Below, in pieces: positions 1-5,752 of a DNA stretch of 16,265 bases; positions within the stretch are counted from its first letter, which is position 1; every line of letters begins with the position of its first letter. Below the pieces are notes generated by a model. It was not told where the DNA came from. It saw nothing but the letters and a program-made list of their open reading frames with translations, and did no database searches. The stretch spans positions 1 to 16,265 of the forward strand of contig JAFCDD010000006.1 of NCBI GenBank assembly GCA_017609845.1. Direction: 5' to 3'. The position numbers and the translations under genes are program-made. The stretch is from Candidatus Woesearchaeota archaeon (lineage in GTDB: Archaea > Nanobdellota > Nanobdellia > SCGC-AAA011-G17 > JACPNG01).

Positions 1-538
1 GGACTCCCCTTTCTTTTCATAGCAGCCACCACCTTATCTCCAACAACAATAACCCTTGTATCGGTTGCCTCACTTTCTATATATTCCTGTATATTAAATG
101 CCTGTTTAAAAATATCAAGAGTATCTAATATTGTATTTGCAGAAGCCAAAGAATCAGCAAACATGACCCCCTTTCCCTGTGTGCCTTCAGGTATCTTCAT
201 AATAATAGGATAATTAACATTCTTTAATATCTTTTTAGCCCCTTTTACTGTTGCAGCCAAATAAGTTGTAGGCAAGGGAACTTTGTTCTTATTCAGCTCT
301 AATAAAGTTAAGAATTTATTATGTGCCAGGGTAAAAGAATTAGGACTTAAAGGCAAATAACACTTGTCCATCAGGGCCCTGGTCTTTTCCCATCATAAAA
401 AACATCCAACCCTTCAGGTCCAACTTTAACATCTATATGTCTTAAATCTAAAGTATCAACTCTCTTAAAATATTCTTTACATTCTTCAGCTATCTGTAAA
501 CTACTCCAACCCCCTAAACTTATTATGGCTATATTCAT
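1..538 (-). pseudogene. rimK: RimK-family ATP-grasp alpha-L-glutamate ligase, frameshifted and cut by the window edge
   Basis: RimK-type ligases are ATP-grasp enzymes that add glutamate to a protein or cofactor carboxylate. The first frame starts at the ATG at 538-536, gives about 50 residues with the family's N-terminus (MNIAIISLGGWSS, then LDLRHIDVKVGPEGLDVFYDGK) and hits TGA at 373-371. The homology resumes in another frame from about 383 (TRALMDKCYLPLSPNSFTLA) and stays open to position 1. It includes the ATP-grasp segments YPIIMKIPEGTQGKGV and VVAAMKRKGS. In relatives I recall, about 20-25 residues with a core like RGS-x-x-YALLQR lie between these parts, so the break is a deletion plus a frame change. 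It is either a pseudogene or an assembly error. The start overlaps the upstream protease stop as ATGA. The C-terminal part lies outside the window. The family call is strong; intactness is doubtful. Confidence 0.8.
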
Positions 539-870
539 TTTTTACTTGGATCAATCAAAAAACCCATCTTTAAAATATTTTGACCAATTAAAACAGGATA
601 TTTCATTTTTTTTCTATCAGATAAACTAAAAGTCGCATTTATTATTCTATTTTTAATTTTTATTTTAGCTTTTACAACAGCCCGTATTTCTTTCCCCACA
701 GCAGACCTAAAAATCCTTGTTTTTATTAAAGGCCCAAGTTTTAATCTTGATGCCAATCTAATATCAATGCTACTTCTTTTAGCACCACTGTCTACTTTTG
801 CTAAAACCTCTTCTTCACCATCTCCAACTATTTTGATGTTTTCAATCAAACCAACCACAATCTTATCCAT
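535..870 (-). CDS. RimK-associated retropepsin-like aspartic protease (PF05618-type, 'ATP-dependent zinc protease' family)
   Basis: This 111-residue protein has the flap-and-barrel pattern of retroviral-type aspartyl proteases. An N-terminal beta segment is followed by VDSGAKRSSI (residues 26-35, with the DSGA active-site motif at 27-30), and the C-terminal half ends in YPVLIGQNIL, the usual second hallmark (LIGRxxL). Proteins of this family are commonly encoded beside or fused to RimK ligases, as here: its TGA (537-535) overlaps the rimK ATG (538-536), so the two are translationally coupled. It would act as a single-domain dimer in the cytoplasm, since no signal peptide is visible. The natural substrate is unknown; the partnership suggests a role in processing glutamylated protein. 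A TATA-like box lies 26 bp upstream of the ATG, so the message is probably leaderless. Confidence 0.8.
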   Translation of the reverse strand: MDKIVVGLIENIKIVGDGEEEVLAKVDSGAKRSSIDIRLASRLKLGPLIKTRIFRSAVGKEIRAVVKAKIKIKNRIINATFSLSDRKKMKYPVLIGQNILKMGFLIDPSKK

Positions 871-890
871 TCTGCATAGTAATCTTAATG

Positions 891-902
891 CCTTTTTTAA
901 GG
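891..902 (-). promoter_or_regulatory. TATA box for the protease-rimK pair
   Basis: On the minus strand CCTTAAAAAAGG is centred about 26 bp upstream of the ATG at 870. This is the spacing at which archaeal transcription starts at or next to the start codon, so the message is probably leaderless. It lies back to back with the rnp3 promoter in an 88-bp divergent gap. Confidence 0.5.
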
Positions 903-929
903 TTTCTGTTTCATTATATAATAAAAAAA

Positions 930-937
930 CTTAAAAA
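930..937 (+). promoter_or_regulatory. TATA box for rnp3
   Basis: CTTAAAAA is centred about 25 bp before the ATG at 959, fitting a leaderless transcript. A second AT-rich candidate (TTATATAATA, 914-923) lies further upstream and could be an alternative. Confidence 0.45.
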
Positions 938-958
938 CACAGTTATTCTAGATTCTAT

Positions 959-1513
959 ATGTTATATGACCTAATTCTTGGAAATGAAGTATTAGAAAAT
1001 CATGGATTTGATAAAATAAAAAAAGTCAAAATAAATAAAATAAAAGACAAGAAAGATATTAATAAAATAAAACAAGATTTAATAATAATAGAAGGAGGAA
1101 AGTTTAATAGAGAGATCCTAGAATCAAAAAAAGTACATATTCTATTATCTCCAGAAAAATATAAAAAAGAAGATTTTTTGCATCATAGGGCTTCTGGTCT
1201 AAATCAGGTTCTATGTAAACTAGCTAAGAAAAATAGAATAGCAATAGGAATTAGTTTCAATGATATACTAAATTCAAAAGAAAGAAAAAAATTATTAGGA
1301 AGGATAGCCCAAAACATAAAATTATGTAGGAAATATAAGGTAAGAATGATTTTTGCTTCATTTGCCAAATCTAAATATGAAATGAGGCCAGCTAAGGACA
1401 TGATTAATTTTGTTCAAACTTTAGGTATGACACCAAAAGAAGCTTTAAATTCCTTAAATTTAGATATTGTTCTTAAAGAAAAACAAGAAATAAATGGAAT
1501 AAAAGAAGTATAA
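959..1513 (+). CDS. rnp3: Ribonuclease P protein component 3 (Rpp30)
   Basis: Rnp3 (human Rpp30) is a TIM-barrel protein of archaeal RNase P, which removes 5' leaders from pre-tRNA. It normally pairs with Rnp2 (Pop5) to activate the catalytic RNA. The 184-residue product keeps the family's landmarks: start MLYDLI, the central strand HILLSPE, the segment HHRASGLNQVLCKLAKKN (76-93) matching the typical R-x-SGLN-x-VL core, then IAIGISFNDIL, and a C-terminal MIFASFAKSKYEMRPA followed by the helix QTLGMTPKEAL. It is somewhat shorter than usual, mainly in a compressed, lysine-rich N-terminal third. It sits just upstream of rnp2, but 82 bp containing a new promoter separate them, so the two partners may be transcribed separately as well as by read-through. 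Confidence 0.85.
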   Translation: MLYDLILGNEVLENHGFDKIKKVKINKIKDKKDINKIKQDLIIIEGGKFNREILESKKVHILLSPEKYKKEDFLHHRASGLNQVLCKLAKKNRIAIGISFNDILNSKERKKLLGRIAQNIKLCRKYKVRMIFASFAKSKYEMRPAKDMINFVQTLGMTPKEALNSLNLDIVLKEKQEINGIKEV

Positions 1514-1519
1514 AAAACC

Positions 1520-1532
1520 AAACATTTATAAA
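1520..1532 (+). promoter_or_regulatory. Strong TATA/BRE promoter for the rnp2-psmA-exosome operon
   Basis: AAACATTTATAAA contains a consensus-like archaeal TATA box (TTTATAAA, 1525-1532) preceded by an A-rich BRE-like stretch. Transcription should start near 1554, about 41 nt before the GTG of rnp2, so this operon has a leader, unlike most genes here. The same 13 bases occur before the trmB-like gene at 13731-13743. Confidence 0.7.
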
Positions 1533-1563
1533 TAGAAATCTTATTTCTTTTCTCGACAAGAGA

Positions 1564-1588
1564 GAGAAAAAATAGAAGCTTTTTTCTC
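1564..1588 (+). promoter_or_regulatory. Hairpin in the leader of rnp2
   Basis: GAGAAAAAA (1564-1572) is perfectly complementary to TTTTTTCTC (1580-1588), with a 7-nt loop TAGAAGC. It ends 7 nt before the GTG start of rnp2, where a ribosome-binding site would be expected; no Shine-Dalgarno is visible there. It could hide the start site or stall the polymerase. Six of the nine pairs are A-U, so it is only moderately stable. Confidence 0.4.
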
Positions 1589-1595
1589 ATAAAAG

Positions 1596-1928
1596 GTGAT
1601 TGAAATTAAAATTAAGCCTTTAATTCCCTCTTTAAGGGAAAAAAAACGTTATTTAGTGTATGAAATAACATCACCCAAAAAAATTAAAAAATTAGAAGCA
1701 GAACAAATAATAAAAACAGCAACAAAAAATTTTTTAGGTGAATTTGGATTAGCAAAAGCAGGAATTTTGTTTTTGGATTACAAAAATAACAAAGGAATAT
1801 TAAGAATTAATAACAAAGAAGTAAACAAAGTAAGATCTGCTTTAACATTAGTAAATAATAAAAAGATTATAAAAACAATTTACATATCAGGATTATTAAA
1901 TAAAGCAAAAGAAAAAATTGGAGGTTAA
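1596..1928 (+). CDS. rnp2: Ribonuclease P protein component 2 (Pop5)
   Basis: Rnp2/Pop5 is the RNase P protein that binds the catalytic domain of the RNA and, with Rnp3, promotes cleavage of pre-tRNA. The 110-residue product has the family's opening (KPLIPSLREKKRYLVYEI, residues 7-24), the helix leading into LGEFGLAKAGI, and NKGILRINNKEVNKVRSAL followed by a final beta strand and SGLL. Length is typical. The start is GTG at 1596, since an in-frame TAA lies at 1590-1592 and no other start fits the family N-terminus. It is the first gene of the operon. Its last two codons, GGA GGT, form the Shine-Dalgarno of psmA. The non-ATG start, absent SD and leader hairpin suggest modest or regulated translation. 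Confidence 0.85.
   Translation: MIEIKIKPLIPSLREKKRYLVYEITSPKKIKKLEAEQIIKTATKNFLGEFGLAKAGILFLDYKNNKGILRINNKEVNKVRSALTLVNNKKIIKTIYISGLLNKAKEKIGG
1920..1925 (+). promoter_or_regulatory. Shine-Dalgarno of psmA, inside the end of rnp2
   Basis: GGAGGT lies 6 nt before the psmA ATG (1932) and encodes the final Gly-Gly of Rnp2. It supports choosing the first Met of PsmA rather than the later Met residues at 5, 9 or 10. Confidence 0.7.
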
Positions 1929-1931
1929 AAA

Positions 1932-2645
1932 ATGCAACCACAAATGCAACATCAAATGATGGGATATGATAGAACATCAACTATGTTTAGTCCAGATGGA
2001 AGATTACTTCAGGTAGAATATGCTAAAAAAACCGTAAAACAAGGATCTGCTGTTATAGGAATAATTTGTAAAAATGGAGTTTTATTGGTAGCAGATAAAA
2101 GAATAGCAGAAAAATTAATAATTCCGAGTTCTGTTGAAAAAATATTTCAGGTAGATGATCATATTGGAGCAACAGCTACAGGATTAGTAATGGATGGCAG
2201 GGTTTTAATTGAAAGAGCCCAACTAATCGCCCAACAACACAAAGTTACTTATGATGAACCCATAGACCCACTAGATTTAGTAAAGGAAATTAGTGATGTA
2301 AAACAAGCTTATACTCAATATGGAGGAGCAAGACCTTTTGGAGTTTCGATCTTATTCGCAGGAATAAAAGAAGGTCCACAACTATTTGTTACAGACCCAA
2401 CAGGAATTTATTTTGAATATAAAGCAACAGCAATTGGAGAAGGAGAAGAAGAAATAAAAGAAATACTAGAAAAAAGATACAAGGAAACAATGTCTATGGA
2501 TGAAGCATTAAAATTAGGAATAATGGCCTTAAAAAAAGTTTTAGGAAAAGATTACCATGTTGAAAGAATTGATGGATCATACATTTCTTCTGAAGATAAA
2601 AAATTCAAAAGAATTAGCAGGGATAGAATAGCAAAATTTGGTTAA
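1932..2645 (+). CDS. psmA: Proteasome subunit alpha
   Basis: PsmA forms the heptameric outer rings of the 20S proteasome, which gate substrate entry and receive docking ATPases such as PAN or Cdc48. The 237-residue protein shows the alpha-subunit signature at residues 11-30 (GYDRTSTMFSPDGRLLQVEY) with the YDR gate motif at 12-14, then GSAVIGI, GVLLVADKR, the ring-contact segment YTQYGGARPFGVS and FVTDPTGIY. There is no active-site threonine, as expected for alpha. The N-terminus (MQPQMQHQMM) is Met/Gln-rich. Its position between rnp2 and sbds is the classic archaeal superoperon order. The catalytic beta subunit is not in the window. Confidence 0.95.
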   Translation: MQPQMQHQMMGYDRTSTMFSPDGRLLQVEYAKKTVKQGSAVIGIICKNGVLLVADKRIAEKLIIPSSVEKIFQVDDHIGATATGLVMDGRVLIERAQLIAQQHKVTYDEPIDPLDLVKEISDVKQAYTQYGGARPFGVSILFAGIKEGPQLFVTDPTGIYFEYKATAIGEGEEEIKEILEKRYKETMSMDEALKLGIMALKKVLGKDYHVERIDGSYISSEDKKFKRISRDRIAKFG

Positions 2646-2646
2646 T

Positions 2647-3345
2647 ATGATAGATATAAATAAAGCAGTAATAGCAAAAATGAAGAAAGGAGAAGAAACC
2701 TTTGAAATTCTTGTAGACTGTGATAAAGCACTTGAATTTAAAGAAGGAAAAGCAACTTTAGATGATGCACTAGCAACAGAAGATGTATTCAAGAATGTTA
2801 AACAAGGAGAACATGCATCAGAGAATGAAATGGAAAAATTGTTTGGCACACAAGACAAAAGAAAGATTGCAGAAGAAATAATAAAACACGGAGAAATACA
2901 ATTAACAGCAGAATACAAAGCAAAGGTAAAAGAACAAAAAAAGAAAAGAATTATAGACATGATACATAGAAATGCTATAGACCCTAAAACTAATTTACCA
3001 CATCCAACAAAAAGAATAGAGTTAGCTTTACAAGAAGCAAAAGTACATATTGATGAGTTTAAAAAAGCAAAGGATCAAATTCAAGAGATAGTAAAACAAA
3101 TATCTTCGATATTACCCTTAAAATTTGAGACAAGGGAAATACAAATAAGGATCCCTGCAGAGTATGCATCAAAATCTTATGGTACTCTTAAAAGAATGGG
3201 TAAATTATTAAAAGACGAATGGCAAAACGATGGTTCTTTATTAGCCATGTTGGAAATACCGGCAGGACTTCAAGAAGAATTAGAATCAGAACTTAATAGT
3301 CTAACTCATGGTAATGTAGAGGTAGAGATTTTAAATAGGAGGTAA
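2647..3345 (+). CDS. sbds: Ribosome maturation protein SBDS
   Basis: SBDS (Sdo1) helps release the anti-association factor aIF6 from new large subunits. The product is 232 residues and shows the three-domain layout. The N-terminal FYSH domain is about 1-90 (KAVIAKMKKGEETFEILVD, then VFKNVKQGE and EMEKLFGTQD). The middle helical domain includes MIHRNAIDPKTNLPHPTKRI. The C-terminal ferredoxin-like domain runs from LPLKFETREIQIRIP onwards and includes EWQNDGSLLAMLEIPAG. I chose the ATG at 2647, just after the psmA TAA (2643-2645). A TTG at 2638 would add three residues (MVN) and overlap psmA; neither has a clear SD. The final Arg-Arg codons AGG AGG form the SD of rrp4. Confidence 0.92.
   Translation: MIDINKAVIAKMKKGEETFEILVDCDKALEFKEGKATLDDALATEDVFKNVKQGEHASENEMEKLFGTQDKRKIAEEIIKHGEIQLTAEYKAKVKEQKKKRIIDMIHRNAIDPKTNLPHPTKRIELALQEAKVHIDEFKKAKDQIQEIVKQISSILPLKFETREIQIRIPAEYASKSYGTLKRMGKLLKDEWQNDGSLLAMLEIPAGLQEELESELNSLTHGNVEVEILNRR
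3337..3343 (+). promoter_or_regulatory. Shine-Dalgarno of rrp4, inside the end of sbds
   Basis: AGGAGGT, the strongest SD in the window, overlaps the last two codons and the first base of the stop of sbds. It sits 4 nt before the rrp4 ATG at 3348. Confidence 0.7.
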
Positions 3346-3347
3346 AA

Positions 3348-4034
3348 ATGACGCTATTAATAAAAGATAAAGATATTGTTGTGCCTGGAGAAATATTGGC
3401 AAAGGGAATGGATCATTTGCCTGCTCAAGGCACATCCAGAGAAAATGAAAATATTATAGCCTTACAATTAGGATTAGCTAATATAAATGGAAGACTAATA
3501 AAAGTAATTGCCTTATCAGGAAAGTACGTTCCAAAATTTGGAGATATGGTTATTGGAAAAATTATCAATATAACATTTAGTAGTTGGATTGTTGATGTAG
3601 GTTATGCATATGAAGCAAACCTTTCTATGAAAGAAGCGACATCAGACTTCATAGAAAGAGGAGCAGACCTGTCACAATATTTTGATTATGGAGACATAAT
3701 AACAACAAAAATAGTAAATGTTAATAAACAAAAAGCTATAGACCTAACAATGAAGGGTCCAGGATTAAGGAAATTAAAAGGAGGAAGGATAATACAAGTT
3801 ACTCCATCTAAGGTCCCCAGGATCATAGGAAAACAAGGCTCAATGATATCAATTGTAAAAGAAGCAACAAACTGTCAAATTATTGTTGGACAAAATGGAA
3901 GAGTATGGATACAAGGAGAAGACCCAAAAAAAGTTAGGTTAGCAGAGGAAGCAATCAGGAAAATAGACAAAGAATCTCATAAGGATGGTTTAACAGATGA
4001 GATATCAAGATCACTTAAGGAGAAGAAAAAATGA
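3348..4034 (+). CDS. rrp4: Exosome complex RNA-binding protein Rrp4
   Basis: Rrp4 is a cap subunit of the archaeal exosome; it binds RNA and feeds it into the Rrp41-Rrp42 ring. The 228-residue protein has an N-terminal domain (VVPGEILAKGM, residues 11-21), an S1 domain at about 62-135 (VPKFGDMVIGKI, then SSWIVDVGYAYEANL and YGDIITTKIVNVN), and a KH domain at about 146-210. The KH GxxG loop is GKQG at 161-164, within VPRIIGKQGSMI. The tail is lysine-rich. It has a strong SD, and its TGA overlaps the rrp41 ATG by four bases, so cap and ring subunits are made together. The alternative cap protein Csl4 is not in the window. Confidence 0.95.
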   Translation: MTLLIKDKDIVVPGEILAKGMDHLPAQGTSRENENIIALQLGLANINGRLIKVIALSGKYVPKFGDMVIGKIINITFSSWIVDVGYAYEANLSMKEATSDFIERGADLSQYFDYGDIITTKIVNVNKQKAIDLTMKGPGLRKLKGGRIIQVTPSKVPRIIGKQGSMISIVKEATNCQIIVGQNGRVWIQGEDPKKVRLAEEAIRKIDKESHKDGLTDEISRSLKEKKK

Positions 4035-4738
4035 AATACACAAAAAGATTCGACAAAAGAAAATTTGATCAACTAAGAGAAATGGAAGCAAAAGTGGGAG
4101 TGGTAAAAAGGGCAGACGGCTCTGCATTATTTAGAATAGGAAAAACAATAGCAATAGCAGCCGTTTATGGACCAAGAGCATTACACCCTTCTCATCTAAG
4201 AAATCCAGAAAAAGGAATCTTAAGATGTAATTATAATATGATGTCCTTTTCCGGTTCTGGAGAAAGAATAAGGCCCGGACCTTCAAGAAGATCAAAGGAA
4301 ATAAATTTGATTATTCAAAAAGCATTACTTCCAGTATTAGATCTTTCACCCTTCCCAAATACTGTTGTTGATATATTTATTGAACTTACACAAACAGATT
4401 CTGGAACAAGGTGTGCAGGAATTACTGCTGCAGCTTTAGCATTAGCAGATTCTGGATTACCAATGACAGATCTTGTAGCTTCAGTATCTGTTGGAACAGT
4501 GGGAGACAAGGTAGTAGTGGATTTAACAAAAGAAGAAGAGGATTTCGAAGGCGGAGCAACAGATATCCCTGTAGCTATCACACCAAGAAATGGAAAAATT
4601 ACTTTATTACAATTAGACGGAAATATAACAAAAGAAGATCTTAAAAAAGCCTTAGAATTAGCAAAAAAAACATGCAAGGAAATTCATACGTTGCAAGTTA
4701 AGGCACTGAAAGAAAAATATGGTGGAGATAAAAAATGA
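4031..4738 (+). CDS. rrp41: Exosome catalytic subunit Rrp41 (RNase PH fold)
   Basis: Rrp41 is the catalytic subunit of the hexameric exosome ring, degrading RNA 3' to 5' with phosphate and adding A-rich tails with ADP. The 235-residue sequence shows the RNase PH fold. DGSALFRIGKT (29-39) is followed by AAVYGPRALHP, the RNA/phosphate-binding stretch RPGPSRRS (81-88), QTDSGTRCAGITAAALALAD (121-140), and the active-site region DIPVAITPRNGKITLLQLDG with Asp178 at the expected catalytic position. All key motifs look intact. It overlaps rrp4 and rrp42 by ATGA at its two ends. GGAG about 8 nt before the ATG supports this start. Confidence 0.96.
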   Translation: MKYTKRFDKRKFDQLREMEAKVGVVKRADGSALFRIGKTIAIAAVYGPRALHPSHLRNPEKGILRCNYNMMSFSGSGERIRPGPSRRSKEINLIIQKALLPVLDLSPFPNTVVDIFIELTQTDSGTRCAGITAAALALADSGLPMTDLVASVSVGTVGDKVVVDLTKEEEDFEGGATDIPVAITPRNGKITLLQLDGNITKEDLKKALELAKKTCKEIHTLQVKALKEKYGGDKK

Positions 4739-5517
4739 TAGGAATAAACAAACAATATGTTAAATCATTATTAAAAGAACAGATAAGGCAAGACGGAAGA
4801 AAACCAGACGAATTTAGGGAAATAAAGATAGAATATAATGTATCAGAAAAATCAGCAGACGGTTCAGCAAAAGTTAAGCTGGGAGATACAGAAGTAATAG
4901 CAGGAGTTAAATTAGAAGTAGGAGAGCCATTTCCAGATAATCCAGATAAAGGAACAATAATAGTTAATTCAGAATTGCTTCCTTTAGCATCACCAGACTT
5001 TGAACTAGGACCCCCATCTATAGGATCTATAGAATTATCAAGGGTTGTAGATAGAGCATTAAGAGAATCAAAAATCCTTGATTTTAAAAAATTATGCATA
5101 AAAGAAGGAGAAAAAGTATGGCTTGTCTTCATTGATATATACCCAATAAATAATGCCGGAAATCTTTTTGATGCATGTTTCTTAGCAGCACTTGCAGCAT
5201 TAAAGAGTACAAGATTTCCAAAATATGATGAAAAAAATGAAAGAATTATCTACGAAGAAAGAACAAGTAAAAAATTACCTTTAGAAAAAAACACACCAAT
5301 CGAATGTACGGTAATAAAAGTAGGCGACACATTTCTGGTTGATCCAACCAATGAAGAAGAAGAAGTAATGGACGCAAGACTGACAATTGGAATATTAGAA
5401 GATAAAAAAATATGTGCGATGCAAAAGGGAGGAGATAACTCTTTATCAATAGAAGAAATCTTAAAAATGGTTGACATTGCAGCAAAGAAGATAGACCATA
5501 TAAGGAAGGCAATATGA
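4735..5517 (+). CDS. rrp42: Exosome non-catalytic ring subunit Rrp42
   Basis: Rrp42 alternates with Rrp41 in the exosome ring. It lacks phosphorolytic activity of its own but completes the RNA-binding channel and the Rrp41 active site. The 260-residue protein begins with the Rrp42-specific extension and signature (QDGRKPDEFREIKIEY, residues 19-34). It continues with the RNase PH fold: GSAKVKLGDTEVIAGVKLEV, LPLASPDFELGPP, SIELSRVVDRALRES, an INNAGNLFDACFLAALAAL helix, and the C-terminal VDPTNEEEEVMDARLTIG. Length is normal. It is bounded by ATGA overlaps with rrp41 and rpoK, which implies tightly coupled, roughly equal production of the two ring subunits. Confidence 0.95.
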   Translation: MIGINKQYVKSLLKEQIRQDGRKPDEFREIKIEYNVSEKSADGSAKVKLGDTEVIAGVKLEVGEPFPDNPDKGTIIVNSELLPLASPDFELGPPSIGSIELSRVVDRALRESKILDFKKLCIKEGEKVWLVFIDIYPINNAGNLFDACFLAALAALKSTRFPKYDEKNERIIYEERTSKKLPLEKNTPIECTVIKVGDTFLVDPTNEEEEVMDARLTIGILEDKKICAMQKGGDNSLSIEEILKMVDIAAKKIDHIRKAI

Positions 5518-5717
5518 AAGCGACAAAATACGAAAGAGCAAGGACAATAGGAGCAAGAGCATTACAAATCTCTATGGGAGCCCCAATTTTAATTAAACTT
5601 TCAAAAAAAGAATTAGAAAAGATAAACTATAATCCCATAGAAATAGCAAAAAAAGAATTGGAAAATAAGGTCATTCCATTAACAATCAGAAGGCCACTTC
5701 CAAAAAAACTAGAATAA
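5514..5717 (+). CDS. rpoK: DNA-directed RNA polymerase subunit K (Rpb6/omega homologue)
   Basis: RpoK is the archaeal counterpart of eukaryotic Rpb6 and bacterial omega; it helps assemble RNA polymerase and stabilises the clamp region. The 67-residue product carries the core: KYERARTIGARALQISMGAP (residues 4-23), then PIEIAKKELENKVIPLTIRR and the terminal PLPKKLE. The length, with almost no N-terminal extension, is typical of short archaeal forms. Its ATG overlaps the rrp42 TGA, so it belongs to the exosome operon here. In many archaea rpoK instead lies with rpl13, rps9, rpoN, eno and rps2; eno and rps2 do follow it here, marking a junction of two conserved gene strings. Confidence 0.95.
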   Translation: MKATKYERARTIGARALQISMGAPILIKLSKKELEKINYNPIEIAKKELENKVIPLTIRRPLPKKLE

Positions 5718-5721
5718 AAAT

Positions 5722-5730
5722 CTTTTTATA
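5722..5730 (+). promoter_or_regulatory. TATA box for eno
   Basis: CTTTTTATA is centred about 26 bp before the enolase ATG at 5753, predicting a leaderless message. The pyrimidine-rich stretch after it (5731-5746) may also end transcription of the exosome operon. Confidence 0.5.
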
Positions 5731-5752
5731 CCTCTTTCTTTTCTTATTATTA

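Noticed and set aside
1548..1570. A second hairpin (TTTTCTC 1548-1554 with GAGAAAA 1564-1570) that would compete with the rnp2 leader hairpin like an attenuator
   Set aside because: Its upstream arm lies at or before the predicted transcription start near 1554, so it is probably not in the RNA, and the pairing comes from low-complexity purine and pyrimidine runs.
2577..2960. 127-residue minus-strand open frame across psmA and sbds
   Set aside because: Both sense genes are well-conserved families, and the frame looks like antisense of Lys/Glu-rich codons (Phe/Ser/Leu-rich).
4411..4644. 77-residue plus-strand frame inside rrp41
   Set aside because: It is an out-of-frame shadow of a conserved gene with unusual Cys/Arg/Ser-rich composition and no SD.
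4315..4677. 120-residue open frame on the minus strand inside rrp41
   Set aside because: It is the antisense of a strongly conserved exosome gene, with serine-rich, unfamily-like composition; it is open only because of codon bias.
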